Position numbers and translations under genes: made by a program. Shown in pieces: positions 42,801-51,907 of a stretch of DNA of 64,000 bases. The stretch's first letter is position 1; each line of letters starts with the position of its first letter. The notes under the pieces were generated by a model. That model saw nothing but the letters and a program-made list of their open reading frames with translations. It did no database searches and was not told the origin of the DNA. The stretch comes from Paenibacillus agri (GTDB lineage Bacteria; Bacillota; Bacilli; Paenibacillales; Paenibacillaceae). The stretch is taken from the NCBI RefSeq assembly GCF_013359945.1, contig NZ_JABWCS010000207.1, forward strand, positions 1 to 64,000. Reading direction: 5' to 3'.

Positions 42801-44426
42801 TTAAACTTCTACAGGGTACATGCGCTTGCGCAGTTCCTTGATCTCATCGCTCTCCAGGTACTCGTCATAACTCATCGTGCGATCGATAACGCCAGCCGGT
42901 GTAATCTCAATGATCCGGTTAGCAATCGTCTGAATGAACTGATGGTCATGCGAAGTGAACAGGATTGTACCGTCAAAGTCAATCAGCCCGTTGTTCAGTG
43001 CTGTGATGGATTCGAGATCCAAGTGGTTCGTAGGCTCATCAAAGACCAGCACGTTCGCCCCGTTCAACATCATTTTCGCCAGCATACAGCGAACCTTCTC
43101 TCCCCCGGACAGCACGCTCGCTTTCTTCAGCGCTTCCTCTCCGGAGAACAGCATACGGCCCAAGAAGCCGCGCAGGAAGGTCTCATCCTGATCCTTGGAG
43201 TACTGGCGCAGCCATTCCACAAGGTTCATGTCCACACCGTCAAAATAATTGGAGTTGTCTTTCGGGAAATAAGCTTGAGTAGTGGTAACCCCCCAAGTAT
43301 ATTCACCGGCATCGGCTTCCTTCTCGCCCATAATTACATCGAACAGCAGCGATTTAGGTTGAGAATATGGACCTACGAAGGCAATCTTGTCGCCTTTGTT
43401 AACTACAATGCTAAGCTCATCCAGCAGCTTCTCACCGTCAAGCGATTTAGACAATCCGCTGATAGTCAACAGCTGCTTGCCAGCTTCACGCTCCGGTTTG
43501 AAGTTCAGGAAAGGATATTTACGGTTGGAAGGACGAATGTCATCCAGCGTAATCTTCTCCAGTTGCTTCTTCCGGGAGGTCGCTTGCTTGGACTTGGAAG
43601 CATTGGCCGAGAAACGCTGAATAAAGGCTTGAAGCTCCTTGATCTTGTCTTCCTTTTTCTTGTTGGCATCACGCTGCAAAGTCTGTGCCAACTGACTGCT
43701 CTCATACCAGAAGTCGTAGTTACCGACATACATCTGGATTTTACCGAAGTCGATATCCGCAATATGCGTACACACCTTGTTCAGGAAGTGACGGTCGTGA
43801 GATACCACGATTACGGTGCCTTCATAATCCATAAGGAAGTTCTCCAGCCAGCCAATGGATTCCAGATCCAAGTGGTTGGTAGGCTCATCGAGCAGCAGGT
43901 TGTTCGGACGACCGAACAGGGCCTGCGCCAGGAGCACGCGAACCTTCTCATTGCCGCTAAGTTCGGCCATGTTCTTGTCATGCAATTCACGCATGATGCC
44001 CAGACCGATCAGCATTGCTGCCGCATCCGGCTCAGCATCCCAGCCGTTCAGCTCCGCAAATTCGCCTTCCAGCTCACCGGCACGCAGACCGTCAGCTTCC
44101 GAGAAATCGGACTTCGCGTAAAGGGCATCCTTCTCTTTCATAATCTCGTACAGGCGGGTGTGACCCATAATTACCGTCTCAAGCACCGGGAATTCATCGT
44201 ACTCGAAATGGTTCTGTTTCAGGACGGCCAGACGCTCGCCGGGAGTGATATGCACATCCCCGGTGTTTGCTTCAATCTCGCCGGACAGAATTTTCAGAAA
44301 GGTAGACTTACCTGCCCCGTTGGCGCCGATCAGGCCGTAGCAGTTACCAGGAGTGAATTTTATGTTTACATCTTCAAATAGTGCGCGTTTTCCGTAGCGG
44401 AGTGTTACGCCGCTTGTACTAATCAT
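42801..44426 (-). CDS. ABC-F family ATPase, YkpA/YbiT-like
   Basis: 541 residues with two ABC domains and no membrane segment. Domain 1: Walker A GANGAGKST, signature LSGNEKVR, Walker B LLLDEPTNHLDL. The linker (about 230-310) has the charged P-site-tRNA-interaction-like helices. Domain 2: signature LSGGEKVR, Walker B VFDEPTNHLDL, but the P-loop is GPYSQPKS, degenerate. Length and end (RKRMYPVEV) match YkpA/YbiT. These act on the ribosome; not an antibiotic-resistance subtype by obvious sequence. Confidence 0.9.
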   Translation of the reverse strand: MISTSGVTLRYGKRALFEDVNIKFTPGNCYGLIGANGAGKSTFLKILSGEIEANTGDVHITPGERLAVLKQNHFEYDEFPVLETVIMGHTRLYEIMKEKDALYAKSDFSEADGLRAGELEGEFAELNGWDAEPDAAAMLIGLGIMRELHDKNMAELSGNEKVRVLLAQALFGRPNNLLLDEPTNHLDLESIGWLENFLMDYEGTVIVVSHDRHFLNKVCTHIADIDFGKIQMYVGNYDFWYESSQLAQTLQRDANKKKEDKIKELQAFIQRFSANASKSKQATSRKKQLEKITLDDIRPSNRKYPFLNFKPEREAGKQLLTISGLSKSLDGEKLLDELSIVVNKGDKIAFVGPYSQPKSLLFDVIMGEKEADAGEYTWGVTTTQAYFPKDNSNYFDGVDMNLVEWLRQYSKDQDETFLRGFLGRMLFSGEEALKKASVLSGGEKVRCMLAKMMLNGANVLVFDEPTNHLDLESITALNNGLIDFDGTILFTSHDHQFIQTIANRIIEITPAGVIDRTMSYDEYLESDEIKELRKRMYPVEV

Positions 44427-44545
44427 TAAGCATTACCATCCTTTTCACATAGGCTTCCGGCTCATTATAGCATAAAACCCATTATAATTACCCGTCAAAG
44501 TGGCGTATCCAGCGGGAAGTTTACACCAAAAATGCACTTTCGTAC

Positions 44546-45538
44546 TCATTGCTCTACTGTCCGTGCTTCCGGCTTCACGACAAGCGTCTCTCCATAGCTG
44601 AGAACCCGCACTCGCTCCTGCGAAATACCATGTGCCTTTCTTGCTTCTTCCATCCGGTCCAGCGCCTCTCTGGCCGTATCGTCGGCAAGCCGGAAGGTAC
44701 CATAATGCATAGGAATCATTGTCTCCGCACCTACATCTAAAAAGGCCTGCATCGCTTCCTCCGGATTGACATGCTGTGAGGTCATGAACCACTCCGGCTC
44801 ATAAGCACCGATTGGCATAAGGGCAATATGGATCTTGAAGCGCCGGCCAATCTCCTTGAAGCCCGGAAAATAACCGCTATCCCCGGCAAAATACAGATTA
44901 GGAGGCAGCTCACGTCTCGTGCCGCCTTCAGCAGGATGTTTCTCCGGCTGCGCCGGCTCCAGAATGAATCCTCCCCAATGTGAGGTGTTCGTGTCAAAAG
45001 GAGTGCGCCGTGTCCAGTGCTGGGTGGGCACGAAGGACAGCTTGATGTTACCAATGGTGAGCTCCTGCCACCACTGCATCTCCACACAGCTGCGGAATCC
45101 CTTGCGGACCATCTTCCGCTTCAATCCCACGGGTACGACAATGGTCGTTCCCGCACCGTAGAGCTTGCGGATGGAGGCGATATGCAGATGATCATAATGA
45201 GAATGCGAGATGAGGATCATGTCGATCGGAGGCACATCCTGCAGACTCATGCCGGGTTCTCCCAGCCGTTTTTCAAAGCCCAGACGCCGGGCCCAGATCG
45301 GATCGGTAATAATGTTCATGCCTTCATATTGTATAAAAAAGGTAGAATGCCCTATCCAGGTGATACTTGTCTCCAGGCGGTTCTCCGCCAGATAGGACAA
45401 TCTGGGGGGAACGTTCGGCACTACATAAGAGTAATCCTTGATTTTCCGGCGGCGTTCTTCCCGCCATTGGCGAAATTCTTTAAGCTTCTTGTCGGTGCTG
45501 ACGTTATCGATATTGTTGTAGCGAATTTTTTTAGCCAT
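44546..45538 (-). CDS. MBL-fold hydrolase, NAPE-PLD/UlaG-like
   Basis: 330 residues from the ATG at 45538 after AAGGAGAG. Metallo-beta-lactamase fold with ITWIGHSTFFIQYEG, NIITDPIW, metal motif ILISHSHYDHLH, GDSGY and MIPMHYGTF. This matches bacterial homologues of N-acyl-phosphatidylethanolamine phospholipase D. Substrate unknown. Monocistronic. Confidence 0.87.
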   Translation of the reverse strand: MAKKIRYNNIDNVSTDKKLKEFRQWREERRRKIKDYSYVVPNVPPRLSYLAENRLETSITWIGHSTFFIQYEGMNIITDPIWARRLGFEKRLGEPGMSLQDVPPIDMILISHSHYDHLHIASIRKLYGAGTTIVVPVGLKRKMVRKGFRSCVEMQWWQELTIGNIKLSFVPTQHWTRRTPFDTNTSHWGGFILEPAQPEKHPAEGGTRRELPPNLYFAGDSGYFPGFKEIGRRFKIHIALMPIGAYEPEWFMTSQHVNPEEAMQAFLDVGAETMIPMHYGTFRLADDTAREALDRMEEARKAHGISQERVRVLSYGETLVVKPEARTVEQ

Positions 45539-45830
45539 CTCAATCTCTCCTTCACAGGTTTGCCGGGCAAACTCCGTGGCAAGCGAATATATATTAACTA
45601 TAGGTTTTGACAGACATATTTGCAAAATATCCAGTTTGCAGCGCAAGCGTGCGCCCTTTTATCGGAAGAATCGCTTGCCGGACTTTTCCTGACCCGGGCC
45701 TGATTCTATTCATTTTACCCATTCCTGCTATAGACTAAGCTTGCGCTGAAAGGTTGACAGGCTTTGTGTTCAGCGGCGGAAATGATGTAAAATGTGGACA
45801 GGACATAATCCATTTTAGGGGGAGCTACGT

Positions 45831-46967
45831 ATGAAGATTACTTTTATTGAACCGACGCCAAGTCCAAATACGATGAAGCTTCATTTGGACGAAAGTCTCG
45901 AAGCGGGCATCCGCAGAACCTATACGCCGGAAAGCCAGCGTTCCGCCCCGTCCTGGGCGCGGGAAATGCTGACCATTCCCGGTGTGACCAGCATCTATCA
46001 TGCCGCAGACTTTGCCGCACTGGAGCGCAAGGGCAGTGCCGACTGGGCAGCGATTCTCCGGGAGGTTCAGTCCCGCTTCGGGAGCGGCGAAGGCTTGACC
46101 GACGACTGGAGCTTAACCGACGAGAACGCCGGGGCCCACTTCGGAGAAGCCCAAGTATTCGTGCAAATGTTCCGCGGCATTCCGATACAAATCCGCGTCA
46201 AGACCGGCGCGAACGAAGAGCGCATTGGCTTGGCCTCCCGCTTCACCGAAGCGGTCACCGCTGTAGCCAGCGCCGTGATGATCAAGGAGCGCAAGCTCAC
46301 GGACTACGGCGTCCGATACGGTGAGCCCGCCGATATCGCGCGCGAGGTGGAGCAGGAACTGGAAGCAGCGTACCCGCAGGAACGCCTGGATTCCCTCATC
46401 CAGCAGGCCATCGCCCACGGGACTGCGGACGAATTCGTCGAGCAGCGGGCCGACAAGGACAGAGATGAACTGCTGCAAGACCTGAAGAATGAAGACTGGC
46501 GCGTCCGCTACGCCGCGCTGGAGGCCCTGGCGCCAACGCCGGAGCTGCTTCCGGAGCTGGGCACAGCACTGCATGATCCCAAGCTACATATTCGCAGGCT
46601 TGCGGTTGTCTACTTAGGCGACCTGCGCACGCCCGAAGCGATGGAGCTGCTCTATGCAGCGATGAAGGACAGCTCCCCAGCCGTACGGCGTACTGCGGGC
46701 GATACTCTGTCCGACATCGGCGATCCCGCCGCCACGCCTGTCATGACGGCGGCGCTGACGGATAGCAGCAAGCTGGTCCGCTGGCGCGCTGCCCGGTTCC
46801 TCTATGAGGTCGGTACCGCAGAAGCGCAGGATGCGCTGGTCCTCGCGGCAGAGGACCCCGAGTTTGAGGTGGGCTTGCAAGCGCGCATGGCGCTGGAGCG
46901 CATCGCTTCCGGCGAGGAAGCAGCCGGAACGGTCTGGCAGCAAATGTCGGAGCGCCGCCGCACGTAA
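45831..46967 (+). CDS. YpgR/CvfC-like HEAT-repeat protein with NFU N-terminal domain
   Basis: 378 residues. The N-terminal Nfu/NifU N-like domain (MKITFIEPTPSPNTMKLHLD...IPGVTSIYHAADF) lacks the CxxC cluster-binding part. A middle 'virulence factor' domain follows, then C-terminal HEAT/PBS-lyase repeats from about residue 210 (DWRVRYAALEALA, KLHIRRLAVVYLGDL, SPAVRRTAGDTLSDIGD, SKLVRWRAARFLYEVG). Corresponds to B. subtilis YpgR and S. aureus CvfC. Role unclear. GC-rich relative to neighbours. Confidence 0.83.
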   Translation: MKITFIEPTPSPNTMKLHLDESLEAGIRRTYTPESQRSAPSWAREMLTIPGVTSIYHAADFAALERKGSADWAAILREVQSRFGSGEGLTDDWSLTDENAGAHFGEAQVFVQMFRGIPIQIRVKTGANEERIGLASRFTEAVTAVASAVMIKERKLTDYGVRYGEPADIAREVEQELEAAYPQERLDSLIQQAIAHGTADEFVEQRADKDRDELLQDLKNEDWRVRYAALEALAPTPELLPELGTALHDPKLHIRRLAVVYLGDLRTPEAMELLYAAMKDSSPAVRRTAGDTLSDIGDPAATPVMTAALTDSSKLVRWRAARFLYEVGTAEAQDALVLAAEDPEFEVGLQARMALERIASGEEAAGTVWQQMSERRRT

Positions 46968-47064
46968 GGCCCAGACTTCCGTATTTTGTCATTGCTCGCT
47001 GCTGGAAGATGATCTATACTGATTGCTGTTGTGTTTATAAACGAATGAAGTAGTAAAGATAGCC

Positions 47065-47262
47065 TCATCATACCTAGGATGAGGTAGAGGTCGCGGATAG
47101 GAAGAGTACGCGCGTAGAGACGTTGAAGAGCCGTCGATGACACGCTGCCGAAAGGTCTATCCGCCGAAGCCTGTGCTGCCGCTCTACCTGCGGCGCAGGC
47201 TGGGACCGTTTCCGAAAGGAACGGAACTGTCACGGGGCATTTTCCTATTGCATAGGGAATGC
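47065..47262 (+). ncRNA. Lysine riboswitch (L-box)
   Basis: Characteristic conserved blocks in order: GAGGTAGAGG (47081-47090), AGAGTACG (47103-47110), GAAGAGCCG, GCTGCCGAAAGG, CGCCGAAGCC (47162-47171), GGCTGGGACCG and ACTGTCACGGG (47225-47235). A hairpin follows (GCATT..CCTAT tgc ATAGG..AATGC, about 47237-47262), and an intrinsic terminator at 47314-47344. Lysine binding is expected to favour termination before the permease gene. Confidence 0.88.
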
Positions 47263-47313
47263 ACTGTGTTGCGCTATCTTCTCAGGGAGTATGATGCGGA
47301 AGCTGTCTATCCA

Positions 47314-47344
47314 GAAACCGCAGCGAACGTCTGCGGTTTCTTTG
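47314..47344 (+). terminator. riboswitch expression-platform terminator
   Basis: GAAACCGCAG cgaacgt CTGCGGTTTC TTT. Lies between the lysine riboswitch and the permease start. Confidence 0.8.
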
Positions 47345-47442
47345 CGTTCATCATTTGACGCAGATGCCCCGTTACCCGGTGCATGGCCTTCACACTCCCC
47401 GTTCATGAACAGAAACATGAGAATAGAAGGAGTGTTTATTTC

Positions 47443-48924
47443 ATGCAAGAAACAAGTCATCCTCAGACTGGGAGCGGCCCTGCAACCGAACTGAAGAAGT
47501 CATTCAAGGCCAGACATCTCACGATGATTGCGCTGGGCGGGTCAATCGGAACAGGACTATTCCTCGCCAGCGGCGGCGCTATTGCCGCCTCGGGTCCAGG
47601 TGGTGCGCTGCTCGCCTATAGTGCTGTGGGGATCATGGTTTATTTTCTAATGACCAGCCTGGGTGAGCTGGCTACGTACCTGCCGGCTTCCGGTTCCTTC
47701 AGCACATACGGCACCCGCTTTATCAGTCCTGCCTTCGGTTTCGCCATCGGCTGGAACTTCTGGTACAACTGGGCGGTGACGATCGCCGCAGAGCTGTCCG
47801 CCGCCACCGTCATCATCAAATATTGGTTCCCGGACAGCCCGTCTGTACTGTGGAGCCTAGTGTTCCTGCTGTTGATGTTCGGCCTGAACTTCCTGTCTTC
47901 ACGGGGCTACGGAGAATCAGAATACTGGTTCGCCATTATTAAAATTATTACCGTCGTTGTCTTTCTCGCTGTAGGCGTACTTATGATTTTCGGTATCATG
48001 GGCGGTGACGGAACTGTGGTCGGCTTCAGCAACTTCCAGCTCGGCGGCACCTCCTTCCATGGCGGATTCTTCGCCTTTGTCGGGGTCTTTATGGCAGCCG
48101 GATTCTCTTTTCAGGGGACTGAGCTTGTCGGCGTTGCTGCAGGTGAGAGTGAAAATCCGCGCCGCAATGTGCCGCTTGCGATCCGTCAAGTATTTTGGCG
48201 CATCTTGATCTTCTATATCCTGGCTATCTTCGTCATCGGGATGCTAATCCCTTATACGAATCCCGATCTGCTTCGTGGCGGGATCGATGATATCGGTGTC
48301 AGCCCGTTCACGATTGTCTTCAACAAGGCAGGCCTCGCCATCGCCGCTTCGGTCATGAATGCTGTCATCCTCAGCTCTGTATTATCGGCGGGGAATTCGG
48401 GAATGTACGCTTCCACCCGCGTCTTGTACGCCATGGCTAAAGACGGCATGGCCCCGCGTGCGCTGGGCAAGCTCAACCGACGCGGTGTACCTGTAGGTGC
48501 TCTGTTGGTAACCACGGCCGTCGGGATGCTGGCCTTCCTGGCTTCCTTTTTCGGTGATGGTGCCGTCTATAACTGGCTGCTGAATGCCTCCGGGATGTGC
48601 GGATTCATCAACTGGCTCGGCATTGCCGTCTGCCATTATCGTTTCCGGCGCGCCTTTGTCGCGCAGGGGCATTCTCTCGATGAGCTGCCTTATCGGGCAA
48701 AATGGTTCCCATTCGGACCACTCTTCGCCTTTGTCCTATGCATGATCGCAATACTGGGTCAGAACATGGGCGCCTTCACAGGTGGACGTATCGACTGGTA
48801 CGGCATTCTCGTCTCCTACATCAGCTTGCCGCTGTTCCTGTTGATCTGGGTCGGCTACCGCTGGTTCCGCAAGAGCTCCATCGTGCCGCTGGATCAATGC
48901 GACCTCAGCCCTGAGGCCAAGTAG
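47443..48924 (+). CDS. lysP: Lysine-type amino acid permease (LysP-like, APC superfamily)
   Basis: 493 residues from the ATG at 47443 after AAGGAG. Twelve membrane segments; APC/AAT signature KARHLTMIALGGSIGTGLFLASGGAIAASGPGGAL (read in parts), FSFQGTELVGVAAGES and NPRRNVPLAIRQVFWRI. Substrate specificity for lysine is supported mainly by the riboswitch in its leader. Expected to be induced at low lysine. A strong terminator follows at 49017. Confidence 0.88.
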   Translation: MQETSHPQTGSGPATELKKSFKARHLTMIALGGSIGTGLFLASGGAIAASGPGGALLAYSAVGIMVYFLMTSLGELATYLPASGSFSTYGTRFISPAFGFAIGWNFWYNWAVTIAAELSAATVIIKYWFPDSPSVLWSLVFLLLMFGLNFLSSRGYGESEYWFAIIKIITVVVFLAVGVLMIFGIMGGDGTVVGFSNFQLGGTSFHGGFFAFVGVFMAAGFSFQGTELVGVAAGESENPRRNVPLAIRQVFWRILIFYILAIFVIGMLIPYTNPDLLRGGIDDIGVSPFTIVFNKAGLAIAASVMNAVILSSVLSAGNSGMYASTRVLYAMAKDGMAPRALGKLNRRGVPVGALLVTTAVGMLAFLASFFGDGAVYNWLLNASGMCGFINWLGIAVCHYRFRRAFVAQGHSLDELPYRAKWFPFGPLFAFVLCMIAILGQNMGAFTGGRIDWYGILVSYISLPLFLLIWVGYRWFRKSSIVPLDQCDLSPEAK

Positions 48925-49016
48925 ATTTCAAGCGTTAGCCCAAGCAGCGCAAGGGATTAATAACATAAAGAATAAGAACATAAGGGAATAGGAAGATAAG
49001 GGAATAGGAACATATT

Positions 49017-49052
49017 AAAAAGGAAGAGGCTCAAGCGCCTCTTCCTTTTTTT
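49017..49052 (+). terminator. lysP terminator
   Basis: AAAAAGGAAGAGGC tcaagc GCCTCTTCCTTTTTTT, classic intrinsic terminator about 95 bp after the stop. Confidence 0.9.
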
Positions 49053-49187
49053 GTAGCTAAATACATATGCACTTTTCTTTTAACAATGACGAAATACTTC
49101 AGAACTACCCCACTCTTCTTCATGGCCCTGTCCATTTCTAAATGATTCTGTGACCAATACCGACGAGGGTCTATTTCTTATACAAGG

Positions 49188-50354
49188 CTACTTCCAAACC
49201 ACATACACTCTAAGATCACCGGTATTGTCGAACTTGCTGCTAGTGTAGGAAGGATCGCTCAATCCCAACGCATACAGCACTTGAAGATCATTTGTAAGCG
49301 ATTTGGCACTGCCCCGGTAACGGAACAACAACGATTGCTCCCCGGATGCTACTGCCTTCTCAGCCAGCGACTTCAGATCGGATACCGAACGGATGACTCG
49401 TCCTTCATCATACAGTTCATAGTGAAGCTCTTGCTGCAGTTTTTCGTACACGGCGACTTTCGGTCCGCCCTGACTAACCAGCTCCGCAAGCGTCTTGTGG
49501 TATCCCTTAGTTGCTGCCGGATAAGGCTTGGTCCAGGTATGGTCGCGACGCATCTGTGCATCCGTCCTCATATAATAATTGTGGCTAGCCACACCGGCCT
49601 GATCGGGTGTCGGATCATCCCAGGTGGTGTCCAGGTGGTACCAATGTCCATCAAGCTGGACCAGATTCCAGGCATGCGACAGGGTGGAGCCTCCCTCCGG
49701 TTTAGCGGTCCCCTCTACAATTTTATTGGGGATACCGGCCCCTTTTAGCAGCTTGTAGGTAAGTAACGAATAGCCCTGGCAAACTGCACTACGATTCTGA
49801 AGCGCTTCATAGGCGGTATAACGGGTGTAGGAGGTATCATATTTCAGGTACAGCACCACCCAGTCATGGATCGCCTTCACCTTCTCATGATTGTTCATCC
49901 CCGGTTTGATGATCTCCTTAAGCACAGTTGCCACCTGTTTATTGACATATGCGGTCTGCTGCAGGGTTTCACGGTATTTGACCTGTACGGTGACATTAGC
50001 GGAATGGCTGCTTCCCCGGTAGGTAAAGCCGTAGCTGTCCACAATATAATATAGGTAAGGATCGCTGCCCATCGCCTGATCCAGTGCAGTTTGTATCCCA
50101 TTTTTCAAATTGGAAGTCTTGCCTTCGTAAGTAAACGTAATTGTCTCTCTCCGATTGTTCATTGCACCCGTTAGTCTCTCGGCCATTTGGGATATCGAGC
50201 TGAGCGCAGCGGGCTTGTCAGCCGCGTAGGCATAATCCCAGCCCCAATAAATCGCCGGAGGTATGGCTGCAGCAATGATGATCCCGCCGAGAACAGCCTT
50301 TCCCAATGTAAAACGAATCTTCCTCATACTATTTTTCTGCCTCCCGCGCCTCAT
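49188..50354 (-). CDS. Transglutaminase-like protein, membrane-anchored
   Basis: About 388 residues; start ambiguous (ATG 50354 with AAAGGT at 9 bp is preferred; ATG 50327 possible). N-terminal signal/anchor (FTLGKAVLGGIIIAAAIPPAIYW). Transglutaminase core about 170-275 with Cys in SAVCQGYSLLTYKLLK, His in LSHAWNLV and Asp in HLDTTWDD, giving a full Cys-His-Asp triad. Family members act in cell-wall or protein crosslinking or as peptidases; the substrate is unknown. Monocistronic. Confidence 0.85.
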   Translation of the reverse strand: MRRGRQKNSMRKIRFTLGKAVLGGIIIAAAIPPAIYWGWDYAYAADKPAALSSISQMAERLTGAMNNRRETITFTYEGKTSNLKNGIQTALDQAMGSDPYLYYIVDSYGFTYRGSSHSANVTVQVKYRETLQQTAYVNKQVATVLKEIIKPGMNNHEKVKAIHDWVVLYLKYDTSYTRYTAYEALQNRSAVCQGYSLLTYKLLKGAGIPNKIVEGTAKPEGGSTLSHAWNLVQLDGHWYHLDTTWDDPTPDQAGVASHNYYMRTDAQMRRDHTWTKPYPAATKGYHKTLAELVSQGGPKVAVYEKLQQELHYELYDEGRVIRSVSDLKSLAEKAVASGEQSLLFRYRGSAKSLTNDLQVLYALGLSDPSYTSSKFDNTGDLRVYVVWK

Positions 50355-50655
50355 TACTTGCATACCTTTAATCTTAAATAGAGCACGCACGCAATTCAAT
50401 AGCCTGATTATATATTAAATGCCGGAAACTCCGTTTCCACGACTGCAATCTTCACGATATCCACAAAAGATTATTCAACCCTTGCTTCTCATTATCAACT
50501 TAAGCGTTCAAAGGATCAAGCGGATAGTTTTAGACTAGTTGGTCTTGTCCTCAATCCCATGGATTGCACCGTCGATCAGGAGATGAACAGCAACACTATG
50601 CACGTGGTATAATTACTATAATATTCTAATTCCTCATATAAGTTGGAGGTGTCTC

Positions 50656-50988
50656 TTGAGCAGAAGGAAATGGATTCAGGTGTTCTCCCTCACGCTAATG
50701 ATTCTTATCTGTGCTGCTGTCTATTTCTCATTGACCGGGCTTCCACAAAAGAAAAGCGAAGCAGCCAACGAAGTAAGGGCATACCTTATTCATACAAGAT
50801 CTTATCCCCCGGAGGATATTCAAGGGATCAGAGGCGTATACAGCTTTAAATCCGGAGATTATCAAGCAGAGGTACGATATAAGGATGAGCCTAATGTAAA
50901 CTATGTTTATGAAAAAAAAGCAGGAGCCTTCCTGCTCATTGGAACCTCAAATTTGCATGGAAAACATATGGACGAAACTTTTTATTAA
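50656..50988 (+). CDS. DUF3139-like small exported protein
   Basis: 110 residues, TTG start at 50656 with GGAGG at 6-7 bp. One N-terminal membrane segment (about 9-28), then a small domain VRAYLIHTRSYPPEDIQGIRGVYSFKSGDYQAEVRYKDEPNVNYVYEK (read in parts), which is like the DUF3139 pattern of short Bacilli proteins. Function unknown. Confidence 0.65.
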   Translation: MSRRKWIQVFSLTLMILICAAVYFSLTGLPQKKSEAANEVRAYLIHTRSYPPEDIQGIRGVYSFKSGDYQAEVRYKDEPNVNYVYEKKAGAFLLIGTSNLHGKHMDETFY

Positions 50989-51193
50989 GTAAAGAGTGCT
51001 TCCGTCGATTGTCTGCAAACGAAAGCCTGTCGATCAGAGGCGTCACCTTCTCCATGCCGCGCAACAGAGATTACCGGAATCTCCGGATGTTTGTTCCCGG
51101 AGCGTCCGCGCCAAGTGCTAAAGTGTATCTACTTCAAACTAAGGATGGACACAGGAGCCAATCCAGCAATGAAAATTAGCCCTACCTCCTCAA

Positions 51194-51384
51194 CTAAGAG
51201 CATTTTTGTACCTTATTTTTCCGAAATAGAGGTAAATAGGGAGAATAAGAGCGTTTTTGTACCTTATTTTTGAAAAAAGTACACTGAGAGGGCTATTGTG
51301 GAAAATTAACGTACAATATTGCACTTATTTTCCACACCCCCTTAAATACTGACAATTTAAGGTACAAAATTGCCGTTAATTACA
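51194..51384. repeat. four-armed palindromic repeat, copy 1
   Basis: Two direct arms (GAGCATTTTTGTACCTTATTTTT at 51198; GAGCGTTTTTGTACCTTATTTTT at 51249) and two inverted arms (ACGTACAATATTGCACTTATTTT at 51309; AAGGTACAAAATTGCCGTTAAT at 51359) give an A-B-B'-A' layout of 191 bp. Copy 2 at 61121-61314 has the same order, spacing and orientation. Non-coding. Confidence 0.85.
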
Positions 51385-51477
51385 CTTCTGAAATAAGCTC
51401 TAAATTGCGAACTGCCGATTTCGAGCTACGAATGATGCGTTACCAGCCACGACGTACAAGCCACCAACCCTAATCTC

Positions 51478-51702
51478 AAACTCATCAACTCACCAACAAC
51501 CAACCACAAACCGCCAATCAATCATCAACCATCAATCACCAACCATCAACCATCAATCACCAACCATCAACCATCAACTCACCAACAACCAACCACAAAC
51601 CACCAATCACCGCCCATCAACCATCAACCATCAACCATCAACCACCAATCACCAACCATCAATCACCAAGTACCAACCATCAATCATCAACCACCACGAT
51701 TC
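51478..51702. repeat. low-complexity CAACCATCAATCACC array
   Basis: About 225 bp made almost only of A, C and T in 7- and 10-base words (CAACCAT, CAATCAC, ACCAACCA). Purine on this strand is nearly all A; G is almost absent. Reads as a degenerate short-unit repeat. No coding signal. A terminator-like hairpin (GAGAATGTCC..GGACATTCTC, 51731-51768) follows. Confidence 0.8.
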
Positions 51703-51730
51703 ATCCCATTAGGGCGGTTCATGCAAAAAG

Positions 51731-51774
51731 AGAATGTCCCTATGCCTGTGGCTCTTGGACATTCTCTTCGTTTT
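51731..51774 (+). terminator. hairpin terminator after the repeat region
   Basis: AGAGAATGTCC ... GGACATTCTCT then CGTTTTATT on the plus strand. Which transcript it serves is unclear (the nearest plus-strand gene ends at 50988). Confidence 0.55.
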
Positions 51775-51907
51775 ATTAGGTCAACCAGAGCGAACATAAA
51801 CTAATTAAAAAGCTAACTGTCATTCTTATTAACTCAAAATCAAGTTAGTAACTTTTTACTGGTTGGCCTTTTTAGATAGCCGTTTTTATTTTACTTGTTA
51901 GATCTCA

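Noticed and set aside
42942-44381. 479-codon plus-strand frame opposite the ABC-F gene
   Set aside because: Exactly antisense to a clear ABC-F protein; the long frame is a codon-bias shadow.
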